37,976 nt of DNA from JBCDBL01 sp039183635 (GTDB lineage: Bacteria; Pseudomonadota; Alphaproteobacteria; Caulobacterales; Parvularculaceae), in assembly GCA_039183635.1 (NCBI GenBank), contig JBCDBL010000021.1, positions 1 through 37,976 on the forward strand, in the 5' to 3' direction. This document shows positions 23,327 through 32,173 of this stretch, piece by piece. Numbering within the stretch: the stretch's first letter is position 1; each line of letters starts with the position of its first letter. The position numbers were made by a program, and so were the translations under genes. The notes beneath the pieces are model-generated. The model saw only the letters and a program-made list of their open reading frames with translations. It was not told the DNA's origin and did not search any database.

Positions 23327-23965
23327 TTAAGAAGAGGTTGCGTCCGCTCCGGCGTTCAACACCCATGTAACGGTTTGCGAAACCGCTTCGACCGCCGCTT
23401 CGTTTAAAGCAGAAACAGCCGCTTCGGACGTATCGCGCGCAATAGGCGCTTCGACTTCGAACAATTTTGCAGCAAGGACGTCGCCGGAGGGGTTGGTTAA
23501 CAATTTAACGTAAAAAGAAACCCGGGCCCGGCGCATGCCGTTCGTATAGTCCGCCTCGAAGGCGCGAATATCCGTATGCAGCGCGTAATCCCCGGCGACG
23601 CCGCTCGATCGGGCGCCGACGGCCATAATTTTTCCAGAATTCTCAAAAGCACGTGTGAACATTTGCTGTACAAGAACCGGCGTTCTGTCGGTCCATTCAG
23701 CGCCGGTGAAATATTCATACTGCAACGGCCGACGCTTCAAGGCGATACGCGTGTTTTTAAGAGCGCCCGACGCAGCGGGACGATTGATCACAAGGCGTAA
23801 ATCGCTTGTCGGCGCCGTCGCGCCGGGTTGCGTCGGCGCCTCCAGCCCGTAACGGTCAAGCGGCGTGCTTTTATCGGGCAATACGGATATGCACCCAGAC
23901 GCCCCGAAAACAATCGCCACAGCGATGCATGCCCTGATCAATGGCCGTTTCTGAAAAACACTCAT
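23327..23965 (-). CDS. ABC-transport auxiliary lipoprotein (PqiC/YmbA-like)
   Basis: The 212-aa protein has a lipoprotein signal ending FGASGC (lipidated Cys25), followed by the ABC_trans_aux fold: LDRYGLEAPT, LRLVINRPAASGAL, RPLQYEYFTGAEWTDRTPVLVQQ, then a conserved hydrophilic domain with a C-terminal helix. Such lipoproteins are periplasmic partners of MCE (Mla/Pqi) lipid transporters. Its ATG overlaps the stop of the MlaD gene by 4 bp, making it the last gene of the operon mlaE-mlaF-mlaD-lipoprotein. It takes the place that MlaC occupies in enterobacterial mla operons. Likely anchored in the outer membrane since residue +2 is Ile, not Asp. Confidence 0.9.
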   Translation of the reverse strand: MSVFQKRPLIRACIAVAIVFGASGCISVLPDKSTPLDRYGLEAPTQPGATAPTSDLRLVINRPAASGALKNTRIALKRRPLQYEYFTGAEWTDRTPVLVQQMFTRAFENSGKIMAVGARSSGVAGDYALHTDIRAFEADYTNGMRRARVSFYVKLLTNPSGDVLAAKLFEVEAPIARDTSEAAVSALNEAAVEAVSQTVTWVLNAGADATSS

Positions 23966-24864
23966 CCGCCCGATCCTTCATACTCCGGGTAATGGCCGCC
24001 CTGTAGGAACCGCGCCGGGTCCCGTTCGATAGAGTCGATCAACGCCTCCATCGAAGACATAAGGCGCCGCGCCTCGGCGATCGCCTGCACGGTCTGGGGA
24101 AGGCCCTGGTTTGTAAAGCCCTGCACCGCTGAACGGTTCTCCGACACAAGAACCCGCATTTCCGACGTCAGCTCTTGCAACGCCGCTGCGGTGTCGTTCA
24201 CCTCCTGAAGGGTGCGGGGCCCCTCTTCCCCGAGCAGGGTGTCGATTTTTACCGACGCCTCCGCTAGAGCTTTTGACAGCGTTTGAATGTCTTCGCTGGC
24301 GGCGGAAACGTTGGAGATTAAATCCCCGATCTCTTCGTCCCGGGAAGCGAACGTTCCCGTAATGGCTTCGATATTTGCAATTGTTCCATTGATTCTGCGG
24401 ACGTTCTCTTCACTGAGAACTGCCGTAAGCGTGCTTAAGAACTGCTCGACCTCGGAAGGTGCAGCCTGAATTTGCGGCACGGGCTGGCCAAGGCGCGGGC
24501 GCAACAGCGGTGCATCCGGGGAGCCGCCTGACAGTTGTATAAACAAAAGACCGGTAAGCCCCTGAAGCTCCAATTGCGCCACAGTGTCTTCGCGCACAGG
24601 GGTTCCCGCCCGCAGGCGAATGCTGGCGATGACCCGGCTGGGGTCTTCGGGATCAAGCTGAAGGTCACGCACATCGCCCACCTCAATGCCTTGATAGCGC
24701 ACGATGCTGGCGACGCTGAGGCCGGCGACGCTCTCTGTGAACGCGATATCGTAAAAATCGAACTCCCGTTCAATGCGGCCGAGCCAAAGAACGAACAAAA
24801 ACGCGCTCGCCATCACCGCCAGGGCGAAGCTTCCGATCAGGATGTAGTGGGCCCGTGTCTCCAT
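23962..24864 (-). CDS. mlaD: MlaD-family MCE substrate-binding protein
   Basis: The 300-aa protein has one N-terminal membrane anchor (about 8-29, ILIGSFALAVMASAFLFVLWLG), an MCE domain (about 38-115, with GLSVASIVRYQGIEVGDVRD and LQGLTGLLFIQLSGG), and a long C-terminal helical region (about 150-285). MCE proteins form hexameric rings that carry lipids between the inner membrane and the periplasm. The ATG at 24864 gives this standard start; an upstream extension to 24915 would add only low-complexity residues. It starts 16 bp after the ATPase stop and overlaps the lipoprotein start. Confidence 0.93.
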   Translation of the reverse strand: METRAHYILIGSFALAVMASAFLFVLWLGRIEREFDFYDIAFTESVAGLSVASIVRYQGIEVGDVRDLQLDPEDPSRVIASIRLRAGTPVREDTVAQLELQGLTGLLFIQLSGGSPDAPLLRPRLGQPVPQIQAAPSEVEQFLSTLTAVLSEENVRRINGTIANIEAITGTFASRDEEIGDLISNVSAASEDIQTLSKALAEASVKIDTLLGEEGPRTLQEVNDTAAALQELTSEMRVLVSENRSAVQGFTNQGLPQTVQAIAEARRLMSSMEALIDSIERDPARFLQGGHYPEYEGSGG

Positions 24865-24880
24865 AACGCTTGCGCTCTCG

Positions 24881-25678
24881 TCACTCCGCAGCCGCGCCGG
24901 CGGCGTGGGCCGCAACCCGTCCGCGGGGCCCGGAAAAATACTCTTGAATCCAGGGGTGCGGGTTGCGCCGCACCTCGTCTATGGGGCCGATGGCGATCAC
25001 TTTCTTCTCCGCCAGAACCGCGATCCGGTCGCAGTCTTCGTACAAACTGTCGAGATCGTGGGTCACCATAAAAACCGTTAACCCTAAAGCTTTCTTTAAG
25101 CTCAGCACCAACTGGTCGAATTTCGCCGCACCGATCGGGTCAAGCCCCGCCGTCGGCTCGTCAAGGAAGACGATTTCCGGATCAAGAGCGAGCGCTCGGG
25201 CGAGACCGGCCCGCTTGCGCATCCCCCCGGACAGCTCGGACGGGTACTTGGCGCCGGCGTCCGGCGGCAGACCCGCCATGGAGATCTTCATCGCCGCAAT
25301 GTCCTCCATCAACGCTTCGGGCATGTCGAGATGTTCTCTCAAAGGCGCCATCACGTTTTGGGCGACCGTCAGGGAAGAAAACAAGGCCCCGTCCTGGAAC
25401 AGAACGCCCCATCGCCGCTCGATGGCGCGCCGGGCTTCATTGGAGACGGCGTCGTAATCCTCGCCAAAAACGAAAATCCGCCCTGCGGCCTGCGCATTGA
25501 GGCCGATAATAGTGCGCAGCAAAACCGATTTGCCTGTGCCGGAGCCGCCGACAACGCCGAGAATCTCGCCGCGCCGCACCTTCAGATCGAGATTGTCATG
25601 GACCACATGGGCGCCGAACTGCGTGCGCAAGCCCTCAACCTCAATGGCCCAGTCATCCAGGTGCTCTGCGGCGATCAA
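24881..25678 (-). CDS. mlaF: MlaF-type ABC transporter ATPase
   Basis: The 265-aa ATPase has Walker A GGSGTGKS (44-51), a Q-loop region WGVLFQDGALFSSLTV typical of MlaF, the signature LSGGMRKRAGLARAL, Walker B IVFLDEPTAGLDP and the H-loop VTHDLDS. It energises lipid transport by the MlaE permease. It starts with TTG at 25678; the TTG overlaps the TGA of the permease gene (TTGA) and has CTGGAG about 9 nt upstream, while no ATG fits the conserved start. The C-terminal tail ends in Ala-rich residues. Confidence 0.94.
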   Translation of the reverse strand: MIAAEHLDDWAIEVEGLRTQFGAHVVHDNLDLKVRRGEILGVVGGSGTGKSVLLRTIIGLNAQAAGRIFVFGEDYDAVSNEARRAIERRWGVLFQDGALFSSLTVAQNVMAPLREHLDMPEALMEDIAAMKISMAGLPPDAGAKYPSELSGGMRKRAGLARALALDPEIVFLDEPTAGLDPIGAAKFDQLVLSLKKALGLTVFMVTHDLDSLYEDCDRIAVLAEKKVIAIGPIDEVRRNPHPWIQEYFSGPRGRVAAHAAGAAAE

Positions 25679-26817
25679 AAGTCAATCTCCAGGAAGAACA
25701 TGGCGAAAAACGCATCCAGCATAATGACGACGAAGATCGCCTGAACCACAGACAAAGTGGTGCGCTGACCAACGCTCTCGGCGCTGCCCTCCACCTGCGT
25801 CCCTTGAAAGCACCCGATAACGGCGATGATGAACGCGAAAAACGGCGCCTTGATCATGCCGACCCAAAAATTCGAAAGAACAATGACCTCCTGGGTGCGG
25901 GCCATGAACATGCCGGGCGTGATGTTGAGAGAGGACCAGGCGACCAGCGCCCCGCCGACCATGCCAAGCATGCCGGCGACGAATGTCAAAAGCGGCAACA
26001 TCAGCAAAAGCGCAATCACACGCGGCGCCACGAGCACTTCCACAGGATCGAGGCCGAGGGCGCGCATGGCGTCGATTTCTTCGCGCACTTTCATGGAGCC
26101 GATCTGGGCTGTAAACGCACTGCCGGAACGTCCGGCGATAAGAATGGCGGTCAGCAGCACTCCGAACTCCCGGAGCACGGCGACGCCGATGAGGTCGACC
26201 GTGAAAATCTCCGCCCCGAATTGCTGCAGCACTTTGGCGCCCATAAAGGCGACAACCGCGCCGATGAGAAAAGACATCAGCCCGACAATAGGAACGGCGT
26301 CCAGGCCCGCCTCCTCCATATGGTGAAAGGTCGACGTCAGGCGCAGGCGCTTCGGTTCGCGAAGGATGCGCCATAAAACAGAAATGACCACGCCGATGAA
26401 ATTTAAAATATGAAGTGCAGAAAAATAAACATTTTCAACACCTTGCCCCACACGGTTCAACATGAGGATAAACGCGTTGCGTTGCGGCGGCTCCGTTGGG
26501 CAGGGGGCGAGATTATCGGTCATGGCGACGAGCAATGTCATATGCTCCGGCGCTGCGTTTACAAATCGGGACTCATCGGTGCGACCTCCGCAAGCTGACA
26601 TCGTCCGCTGGAGCATCATGGCGCCGGCGGTGTCGAGCCCCTCGAGAGCACCAAGATCTATGATGAGTTCGTGGTCGAGGGTCTTTTCGGTGAATGTTCT
26701 AAGACGCCCGTCAATCGGACCGAGGCAGGGCGCCGTCCAAAGCCCCTTCGCCGCCATGTGGAACGTGCGCTCCGCCTTCTCGGCCTCAAAGTCCGCAGTT
26801 TTTGGAAGCGACGTCAC
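25675..26817 (-). CDS. mlaE: STAS-MlaE fusion permease
   Basis: The 380-aa protein joins an N-terminal STAS-like domain (about 1-100, with HELIIDLGALEGLDTAGAMM; the STAS 'D-x-S-x-x-x-D-x-x-G' pattern with the usual Ser replaced) to an MlaE permease domain (about 120-380). The permease shows GLMSFLIGAVVAFMGAKVLQ, LREFGVLLTAILIAGRSGSA and MRALGLDPVEVLVAPRVIA, hallmarks of MlaE. In E. coli the STAS protein MlaB is separate; here it is fused. The start is GTG at 26817 with GGAG upstream. First gene of the operon, divergent from the CHASE2 protein gene. Confidence 0.94.
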   Translation of the reverse strand: MTSLPKTADFEAEKAERTFHMAAKGLWTAPCLGPIDGRLRTFTEKTLDHELIIDLGALEGLDTAGAMMLQRTMSACGGRTDESRFVNAAPEHMTLLVAMTDNLAPCPTEPPQRNAFILMLNRVGQGVENVYFSALHILNFIGVVISVLWRILREPKRLRLTSTFHHMEEAGLDAVPIVGLMSFLIGAVVAFMGAKVLQQFGAEIFTVDLIGVAVLREFGVLLTAILIAGRSGSAFTAQIGSMKVREEIDAMRALGLDPVEVLVAPRVIALLLMLPLLTFVAGMLGMVGGALVAWSSLNITPGMFMARTQEVIVLSNFWVGMIKAPFFAFIIAVIGCFQGTQVEGSAESVGQRTTLSVVQAIFVVIMLDAFFAMFFLEIDF

Positions 26818-27021
26818 AAACCTGGCTCCGGCGTCATTACTCTTAACGCCCTCTCACCTTAGCGGGCGAAGGCGGCATTGTACAAAACGCGCCATAAAAT
26901 CGGCGCGGAGATTGCAGTGTTCCCGTCAGGCGCGCGATGGTATGCTTGTATGTCGGACGGGCGCGCCCACGAGGTCCATGGGATTTATCGCGCATATTCG
27001 TTAAGAATTGGAGTTACTGGC

Positions 27022-29277
27022 GTGCCGAAACAGGGCGTATCTTCCCGCTTTCGATGGTTAACCGCTTTCCCGCTTGTCCTGGCGATTGCAATCGCCGGCG
27101 TCACGCTGTCCGACCAGGGGCGCGTCGGCGCCGGCGCCCGGGAGGCGGTGTTCGATTTTTACCAGAGAATTCAGCCGCGATCGGAGCGAGCCGATGGGCT
27201 CAAAACGGTCTTTGTCGACATCGACAGAAAGACCCTTGAAGAGATCGGCCCCTGGCCATGGCCGCGCACGCGCCTGGCCGAACTGGTAGCCGCCGCAAAT
27301 GAGAACGGCGCCGCATTGGTCGTTTTGGACACGCCCTTGTCAGGCGCAGATCCGCTCTCGCCGGAACAGATTGCGGAGATTTGGGAGATACAAGGAAACG
27401 ATGCGCTCGCCACGGCGCTCGCCGACGCGCCAAACCACGACAACGTCCTTGCAGCGGCGCTCACCGCGGCAACCTCCGTAACGAGCCTTAATGCACGCGT
27501 GCGATTGCGGGACTTAAACGCATCGGCGTCGGAACGGGTCGACCTGCGCGCCTCGGAGGGCGTCGTTCTTGCAGAACAAGGCCAAGCCGATTTCCTCGCT
27601 CTGCCTCGAGCCCGAGTGGCGACGCCGCCCGCCCTGGCGCTCACCGAGGCGAGCGCCGCCGTCACAGTGCCCGACCTGCCGGCCGATGCGGACGGCGTTG
27701 TCCGCCGCGCGCCGATGCATTGGGCGGTGAACGGCGTGGCGCGGCCGGCGCTGGCTCTCAGCGCAGCACGCCTTGCAGCCGAAGCAGACAATGTCGCCGT
27801 CGACGTTGACGACACCGCCCGGTGGGGCGTTGGCCCCGCGCAGAAAAAACTGTTCGTCGGCGACATCGTAATCCCGGTATACCCTGACGGATCGGTGCGC
27901 CTGCATCTGCCGAAGCGCTTATCCGCAACCACCGTTCCAGCGCGCAACGTTCTGGACGGAAGCGCAGAGGATGCGCTCGCCGGCGCCCTCGTCCTTGTGG
28001 GCTCCAGCGTCGAAACCGTAACGGAGCCTGTCGTCACCGCCTCCGGGGAACGGCCCAGAGCGGTGGTCCAGGCGGCCCTTATCGACCAACTGTTGTCCGG
28101 CGCGGGGCTCATACGGCCTGTGTGGGCGGCGCCGGCCGAAGCGGCCGCGGTCTTACTGCTTGCGATTCTCGCGATTTTCGCGGCACAGAGACTGTCCTTC
28201 GGATTCGGCGTTGCAGCTGCTTTCGGCGGCGCGCTGCTGGCGTTCGGCGGCTCCTGGACCTTGTTCACCTCAGCTGGCCTTCTCCTCGACCCTTTGCCGG
28301 CCGCCGCCGCCGCATTCATCGGCGCCTTCAGCGTTTCAATCGGCGTTCTGTTTAAAGAAATTCTCAGCCATGACGCCGTGCGCGGAGCGGTGGACGACAG
28401 TCTGCCCCCGGACGTTATCATAAAACTTGCTGAGGCCGATGACGATGCGCCGCTCAAAGGCGTCCGACGGGACGTCACTGTGTTATCATGCGAAATCCGG
28501 TGCGATTACGAAAACGACGACACGTTCCGCGACAACCCCAAGGCCTTGCCGAAATTGATGCGCGACGTTGGGAAAAAGATCCGTCAAAAGATTCTTGAAA
28601 GCGGCGGCGCGGTTGAAGATATCGAAAGCGGGCGCCTGATGGGCTATTGGAACGCGCCCATGGAGAACGAGCAACATCAACAGGCGGCCTGCGCCACGGC
28701 GCTGTCCTTGATTGAAAGCCTTGACGATCTGAACGCTGATTTAGAGGAAGCGGCGGAAATCTCCGGCGCGCCGTACGCGCCGGTGCACCTCGCCATCGGA
28801 CTTTCCGCAGGGGAGTGCACCGCCGGAGCGATGGGCGCAGGCGCCCACAAGCGCTATTCCGCCGTGGGCGAGCCCGTAGATGTCGCCGCAATGCTGCGCA
28901 GCCGATCGAAGCTTTACGGCCCCGCCGTTATCGTCGACGAAAGCGTCTACCGGGAATCCCACCATCGCTTCGCTTTTCTTGAGCTTGATCTTCTGCAGTA
29001 TGCAGACAGTGAGCGCCCGGCACATATCTACGCCCTGCTGGGCAACCCCTTTATCAAGGCGAGCCCGCGCTACCGCGCCGTCGACGAGGCCCAACGCAAT
29101 ATTCTCGCCGCTTATCGCAGCGGCGATTGGGCCGCAGCGCGGGATATGCTGGAGCGGGCGAAGGAACTGAAAGGCGCCAATCCCGCCCTTTACGCCCTTT
29201 ACGCAAATCGCCTCGATACGATCGAACAAAACGGCGGCGCCCCCGGGTGGACGGGAGCGGAGTCGGTATTCCTCTAA
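27022..29277 (+). CDS. CHASE2-domain protein with degenerate class III cyclase domain
   Basis: From GTG 27022 (TTGGAG just upstream) the protein is 751 aa: an N-terminal TM (about 13-29), a periplasmic CHASE2 domain (about 35-360, with KTVFVDIDRKTLEEIGPWPWPR), three TMs (about 369-388, 393-420, 424-445), then a class III cyclase-like domain (about 480-675) and a short helical tail. The cyclase fold is clear (VTVLSCEIR, LMGYWNAP, GLSAGECTAGAMG, SAVGEPVDVAAML). But metal Asp 1 is Glu491, metal Asp 2 is Gly537, the base-recognition Lys/Asp positions are Asp533 and Arg611, the transition-state Asn is Asp620 and the Arg is Met624. It is predicted to be catalytically dead: a sensor or regulator, not a cAMP maker. 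Confidence 0.9.
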   Translation: MPKQGVSSRFRWLTAFPLVLAIAIAGVTLSDQGRVGAGAREAVFDFYQRIQPRSERADGLKTVFVDIDRKTLEEIGPWPWPRTRLAELVAAANENGAALVVLDTPLSGADPLSPEQIAEIWEIQGNDALATALADAPNHDNVLAAALTAATSVTSLNARVRLRDLNASASERVDLRASEGVVLAEQGQADFLALPRARVATPPALALTEASAAVTVPDLPADADGVVRRAPMHWAVNGVARPALALSAARLAAEADNVAVDVDDTARWGVGPAQKKLFVGDIVIPVYPDGSVRLHLPKRLSATTVPARNVLDGSAEDALAGALVLVGSSVETVTEPVVTASGERPRAVVQAALIDQLLSGAGLIRPVWAAPAEAAAVLLLAILAIFAAQRLSFGFGVAAAFGGALLAFGGSWTLFTSAGLLLDPLPAAAAAFIGAFSVSIGVLFKEILSHDAVRGAVDDSLPPDVIIKLAEADDDAPLKGVRRDVTVLSCEIRCDYENDDTFRDNPKALPKLMRDVGKKIRQKILESGGAVEDIESGRLMGYWNAPMENEQHQQAACATALSLIESLDDLNADLEEAAEISGAPYAPVHLAIGLSAGECTAGAMGAGAHKRYSAVGEPVDVAAMLRSRSKLYGPAVIVDESVYRESHHRFAFLELDLLQYADSERPAHIYALLGNPFIKASPRYRAVDEAQRNILAAYRSGDWAAARDMLERAKELKGANPALYALYANRLDTIEQNGGAPGWTGAESVFL

Positions 29278-29303
29278 GTCAACACATTCATTGATCGCAA
29301 TAT

Positions 29304-30290
29304 ATGTCCAAGCGCACCCTCGCCGTTCGCAAAGCCAGCTACAAGATCGCCGGAACCTTCCGGATTTCCAGGGAGGCGCGCACGACAGCCCATACCGTCA
29401 TTGTCGAAATCGATGACGGCGGCGTGCGGGGCCGCGGCGAATGCACGCCCTATAAACGTTATGGAGAAACCGTTGAGAGCGTTATAGATCAAATCGAAGC
29501 CCTCCGTATCGAGATTGAAGCCGGACTTGACAAAGCGCGCCTGCAAACTGCAATGCCTCCGGGCGCGGCGCGCAACGCCATCGACTGCGCCCTTTGGGAT
29601 CTTGAGGCCAAACGCGACGGGCGGACCGCCGCGGATATCGCCGGTCTCGCGCCCTTAAAACCGACGCCCACCGCATTCACCCTGTCGATCGATACGCCGG
29701 ACGCAATGGCGGCCAAAGCCGCCTATGTGCGCCGGCCTTTGCTGAAACTAAAGCTCGCCGGCGATGGCGCAGATACAGCCCGGATCAACGCCGTGGCGAA
29801 CGCCGCACAGGATGCAAAATTCATTCTGGATGCGAACGAAGCCTTGGACCTCCCCGCCTTGGATGACCTTGTCGCCGCCCTGCCTCAAGGCCGTATCGCG
29901 CTCATTGAGCAGCCTTTGCCGGCGGACGCCGACGATGCGTTGAACGGCTTTTCTCCCCCGGCGCCGCTCTGCGCCGACGAGAGTTTTCACGACAGCGCCG
30001 GGATTCCAAAGCTCGCCGACAAGTACCAGGCGGTGAACATAAAACTCGACAAAACCGGCGGCCTTACAGAGGCCCTGAAAGCGGCAGAGGCGGCGAAGGC
30101 CAAAGGCCTCACCATTATGGCCGGGTGCATGCTCGCCTCCTCCCTCGCCATGGCGCCGGCGTTTTTATTATCATCGTATGCAGATTACCTTGATCTAGAC
30201 GGCCCCCTGCTTCTTGCCGAGGATTTTGAACCGCCAATCCGGTACGAGGGCGCGCTGATGCACCCCGCCGAAACGGCGCTGTGGGGATAA
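29304..30290 (+). CDS. Dipeptide epimerase (enolase superfamily)
   Basis: The 328-aa protein fits the L-Ala-D/L-Glu epimerase group of the muconate-lactonizing subgroup. The catalytic Lys pair is LLKLKLAGD (Lys148, Lys150), metal ligands are Asp176 (ILDANEA), Glu202 (IEQPLP) and Asp225 (CADESFHD), the second catalytic Lys is in NIKLDKTGG (Lys247), and the substrate-carboxylate DLD (297-299) is the dipeptide-epimerase mark. It inverts the second residue of dipeptides, typically from recycled peptidoglycan. ATG 29304 is 26 bp after the CHASE2 protein stop on the same strand, so the two may be co-transcribed. No D,D- or L,D-peptidase is beside it. Confidence 0.93.
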   Translation: MSKRTLAVRKASYKIAGTFRISREARTTAHTVIVEIDDGGVRGRGECTPYKRYGETVESVIDQIEALRIEIEAGLDKARLQTAMPPGAARNAIDCALWDLEAKRDGRTAADIAGLAPLKPTPTAFTLSIDTPDAMAAKAAYVRRPLLKLKLAGDGADTARINAVANAAQDAKFILDANEALDLPALDDLVAALPQGRIALIEQPLPADADDALNGFSPPAPLCADESFHDSAGIPKLADKYQAVNIKLDKTGGLTEALKAAEAAKAKGLTIMAGCMLASSLAMAPAFLLSSYADYLDLDGPLLLAEDFEPPIRYEGALMHPAETALWG

Positions 30291-30338
30291 GGGCGTCGCG
30301 ATCCTGATATTCGCCGGGATGACGCGTCTATTGTTTAG

Positions 30339-30390
30339 CTGCTTTGTATGCGTTCAAATTCAAATTTGAAGCTTTAACTGCGTAAAGCAG
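30339..30390. terminator. Nested hairpin between the epimerase and sulfotransferase genes
   Basis: CTGCTTT (30339-30345) pairs with AAAGCAG (30384-30390), and inside them TTCAAATT-CA-AATTTGAA (30353-30370) is a perfect 8-bp palindrome. The outer right arm lies within the last codons of the minus-strand sulfotransferase gene. It may end transcription in either direction, but no long T-run follows, so this is uncertain. A degenerate REP-type palindrome (about 30299-30326) lies just before it. Confidence 0.4.
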
Positions 30391-32050
30391 AAACCGCCGC
30401 CAATCGGTTTTCGTAACGCCGCCAACGCCCGACGGAAGTGGCGTAGATGGGCTGGCGCACCTGCCACCTGCTCGGTGTGCGCACCGCCCGGTCTGTTTGG
30501 TAAAACGATGCGCATCGGTCGTCCCACGGCAAACCGCAATGGTCGACAAGCGCCCGCGCACGCTCGTCGAAACTCTCTACCATATCCTCATACTGAAGAT
30601 GAAATATACGCCCTGGCAGAACGCGATCCCAGAGCGTCATGATACGTTCATACAACTGATAATAGGCTGTGAAGTTTTCCGGGCTCGTACGAAAGGCCTG
30701 CAGAACATCCGTAAACTCGGTAAAAAAGCAGGAGACAAAAACATCACGGGGGTCGCGCCGGCAATGGATGATGCGCGCTTTTGGAAACATTAATGCAATA
30801 AGGCCGATATGGCTGAAATTAAAGGGAAACTTGTCAACGACGCGAAGTGCGTTCGGGGACGCTTCTTCAAGCCGTTTCAAATAAACCTCAGCCCACGCAG
30901 AAATATTTTCCTTAGAGGCCTTGGCGAGGACAGCCGGATACCGCCCCCCAGGAAGATCGGCCATGATGCGTCCAGGCAGACGCGCAATGTCTGACAACTC
31001 TCCCGCCCCGGCGGCGTCGGGGTGGCTTGCAAGAATTTGCTCCGTCAGCGTCGTGCCTGTTCGCGGCATGCCGACCACGAAAACAGGCCGCTCCGATGCA
31101 ACGCCAAGGTCTGCGCGGTCGGCGAAAAACGCCTCCGTAAAGACCTCCTCCAGAATATCAACTTCACGGGACAAGCTGCCGGCGTCAAACGGCGTTGTTC
31201 GCGCAACGATGGCGTTGGCCGCCTCTGCGCAGTCGAACGCGGCGTCATAGTCTTTCAAACGTTCGTAAGCACGGCCAAGCGCAAAGCCTAAGCGTGCGCG
31301 GTCCTCGTCGGTCAGGGCGCCGTTCTGCAAAAGCGCCTCTGCAGCGGCGACCTTTTCGTCCTCCGGCGCGTAGCTTTTCAGGGTAAGCAAAGCCGCCAAT
31401 AAACGCGCATGGTGCGGATGATTTTGCAGCGCCGTTTTTAACGCCCCCTCAGCATCATCGAACCGCCCAAGTTCTGTGAGGGCGGCGGCGATCTGAATTC
31501 GCGCCTCCACCAGATCCGGCTTCAAAGAAGAGGCGGCTTTATAATATGTCAACGCCTCTTCGGAGCGGTTCATCGCTTTCAGCAAGGCTGCGATATTCAT
31601 CGCCGTCTTCGGGTGCTCTTTCAGGCTGTAGGCGCTTTGAAACGCTGAAAGAGCCGCCTCCCCCTCGCCCCGCTCTTGCAATAAGCCGCCTATATTGTTC
31701 CAGCTTGCGTAATCCTCCGCATCGAGCGCAACGGCGCGGCGAAACGCCTCCAACGCGCCGTCGAAGTTTTTCATAGCAATCCGGATCTTGCCGAGATTAG
31801 CCCAAATGAGAGACGCCTCAGGCTGCAGCTTTGCAGCCTCTACGACGTGGCGTTCCGCCGTCGCGCTGTCGCCGCTTTGCGCCACGGCGAGCCCCATGTA
31901 ATGCAACGCAGTCGCATTGTCGCGATCCTTGCCGAGGACATCCTGGTAACGCGCAATAGCGCCTTTAAGGTCCCCCGCCTTGTGGCGGGCCATAGCGTCG
32001 TTCAATACAGAGTCTGGAGGTTGAGGGCTTTGTTTCATTGCACCGCACAT
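30374..32050 (-). CDS. TPR-repeat sulfotransferase
   Basis: The 558-aa protein has about seven tetratricopeptide repeats (about residues 15-275, e.g. NATALHYMGLAVAQSGDSAT, SWNNIGGLLQERGEGEAALS) and a C-terminal sulfotransferase domain. The PAPS 5'-phosphosulfate loop is VFVVGMPRTGTTLTEQIL (323-340), and the 3'-phosphate site is IIHCRRDPRDVFVSCFF. TPR-sulfotransferases are widespread in alphaproteobacteria, and TPRs usually bind a protein or peptide substrate; the acceptor is unknown. Two starts are possible: ATG 32050 (used) and ATG 32038; neither has a strong ribosome site. It lies downstream of the TonB receptor but is separated from it by a strong terminator. Confidence 0.9.
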   Translation of the reverse strand: MCGAMKQSPQPPDSVLNDAMARHKAGDLKGAIARYQDVLGKDRDNATALHYMGLAVAQSGDSATAERHVVEAAKLQPEASLIWANLGKIRIAMKNFDGALEAFRRAVALDAEDYASWNNIGGLLQERGEGEAALSAFQSAYSLKEHPKTAMNIAALLKAMNRSEEALTYYKAASSLKPDLVEARIQIAAALTELGRFDDAEGALKTALQNHPHHARLLAALLTLKSYAPEDEKVAAAEALLQNGALTDEDRARLGFALGRAYERLKDYDAAFDCAEAANAIVARTTPFDAGSLSREVDILEEVFTEAFFADRADLGVASERPVFVVGMPRTGTTLTEQILASHPDAAGAGELSDIARLPGRIMADLPGGRYPAVLAKASKENISAWAEVYLKRLEEASPNALRVVDKFPFNFSHIGLIALMFPKARIIHCRRDPRDVFVSCFFTEFTDVLQAFRTSPENFTAYYQLYERIMTLWDRVLPGRIFHLQYEDMVESFDERARALVDHCGLPWDDRCASFYQTDRAVRTPSRWQVRQPIYATSVGRWRRYENRLAAVSALRS

Positions 32051-32115
32051 GCATATCGATCATCAACAGGCTTACTGTCTCCTTCAAAACATAGGAGCGC
32101 AAGCGCGTGAAGCCA

Positions 32116-32145
32116 CAAAAAAGCCAGGCCGAAGCCTGACTTTTT
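32116..32145 (-). terminator. Rho-independent terminator of the TonB receptor gene
   Basis: Minus strand: GTCAGGC-TTCG-GCCTGGC followed by TTTTTT (with one G-U pair). A 7-bp stem with the UUCG loop and an uninterrupted T-run 28 bp after the receptor stop is a textbook intrinsic terminator. The plus strand also has TTTTT after its stem, so it could act in both directions. Confidence 0.88.
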
Positions 32146-32173
32146 AGCCCCCCGTTTCTAAGGCGTTTAGACC

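Noticed and set aside
27171..28478. 435-codon minus-strand open frame within the CHASE2 gene
   Set aside because: Ser/Arg/Ala-rich shadow of the real plus-strand protein.
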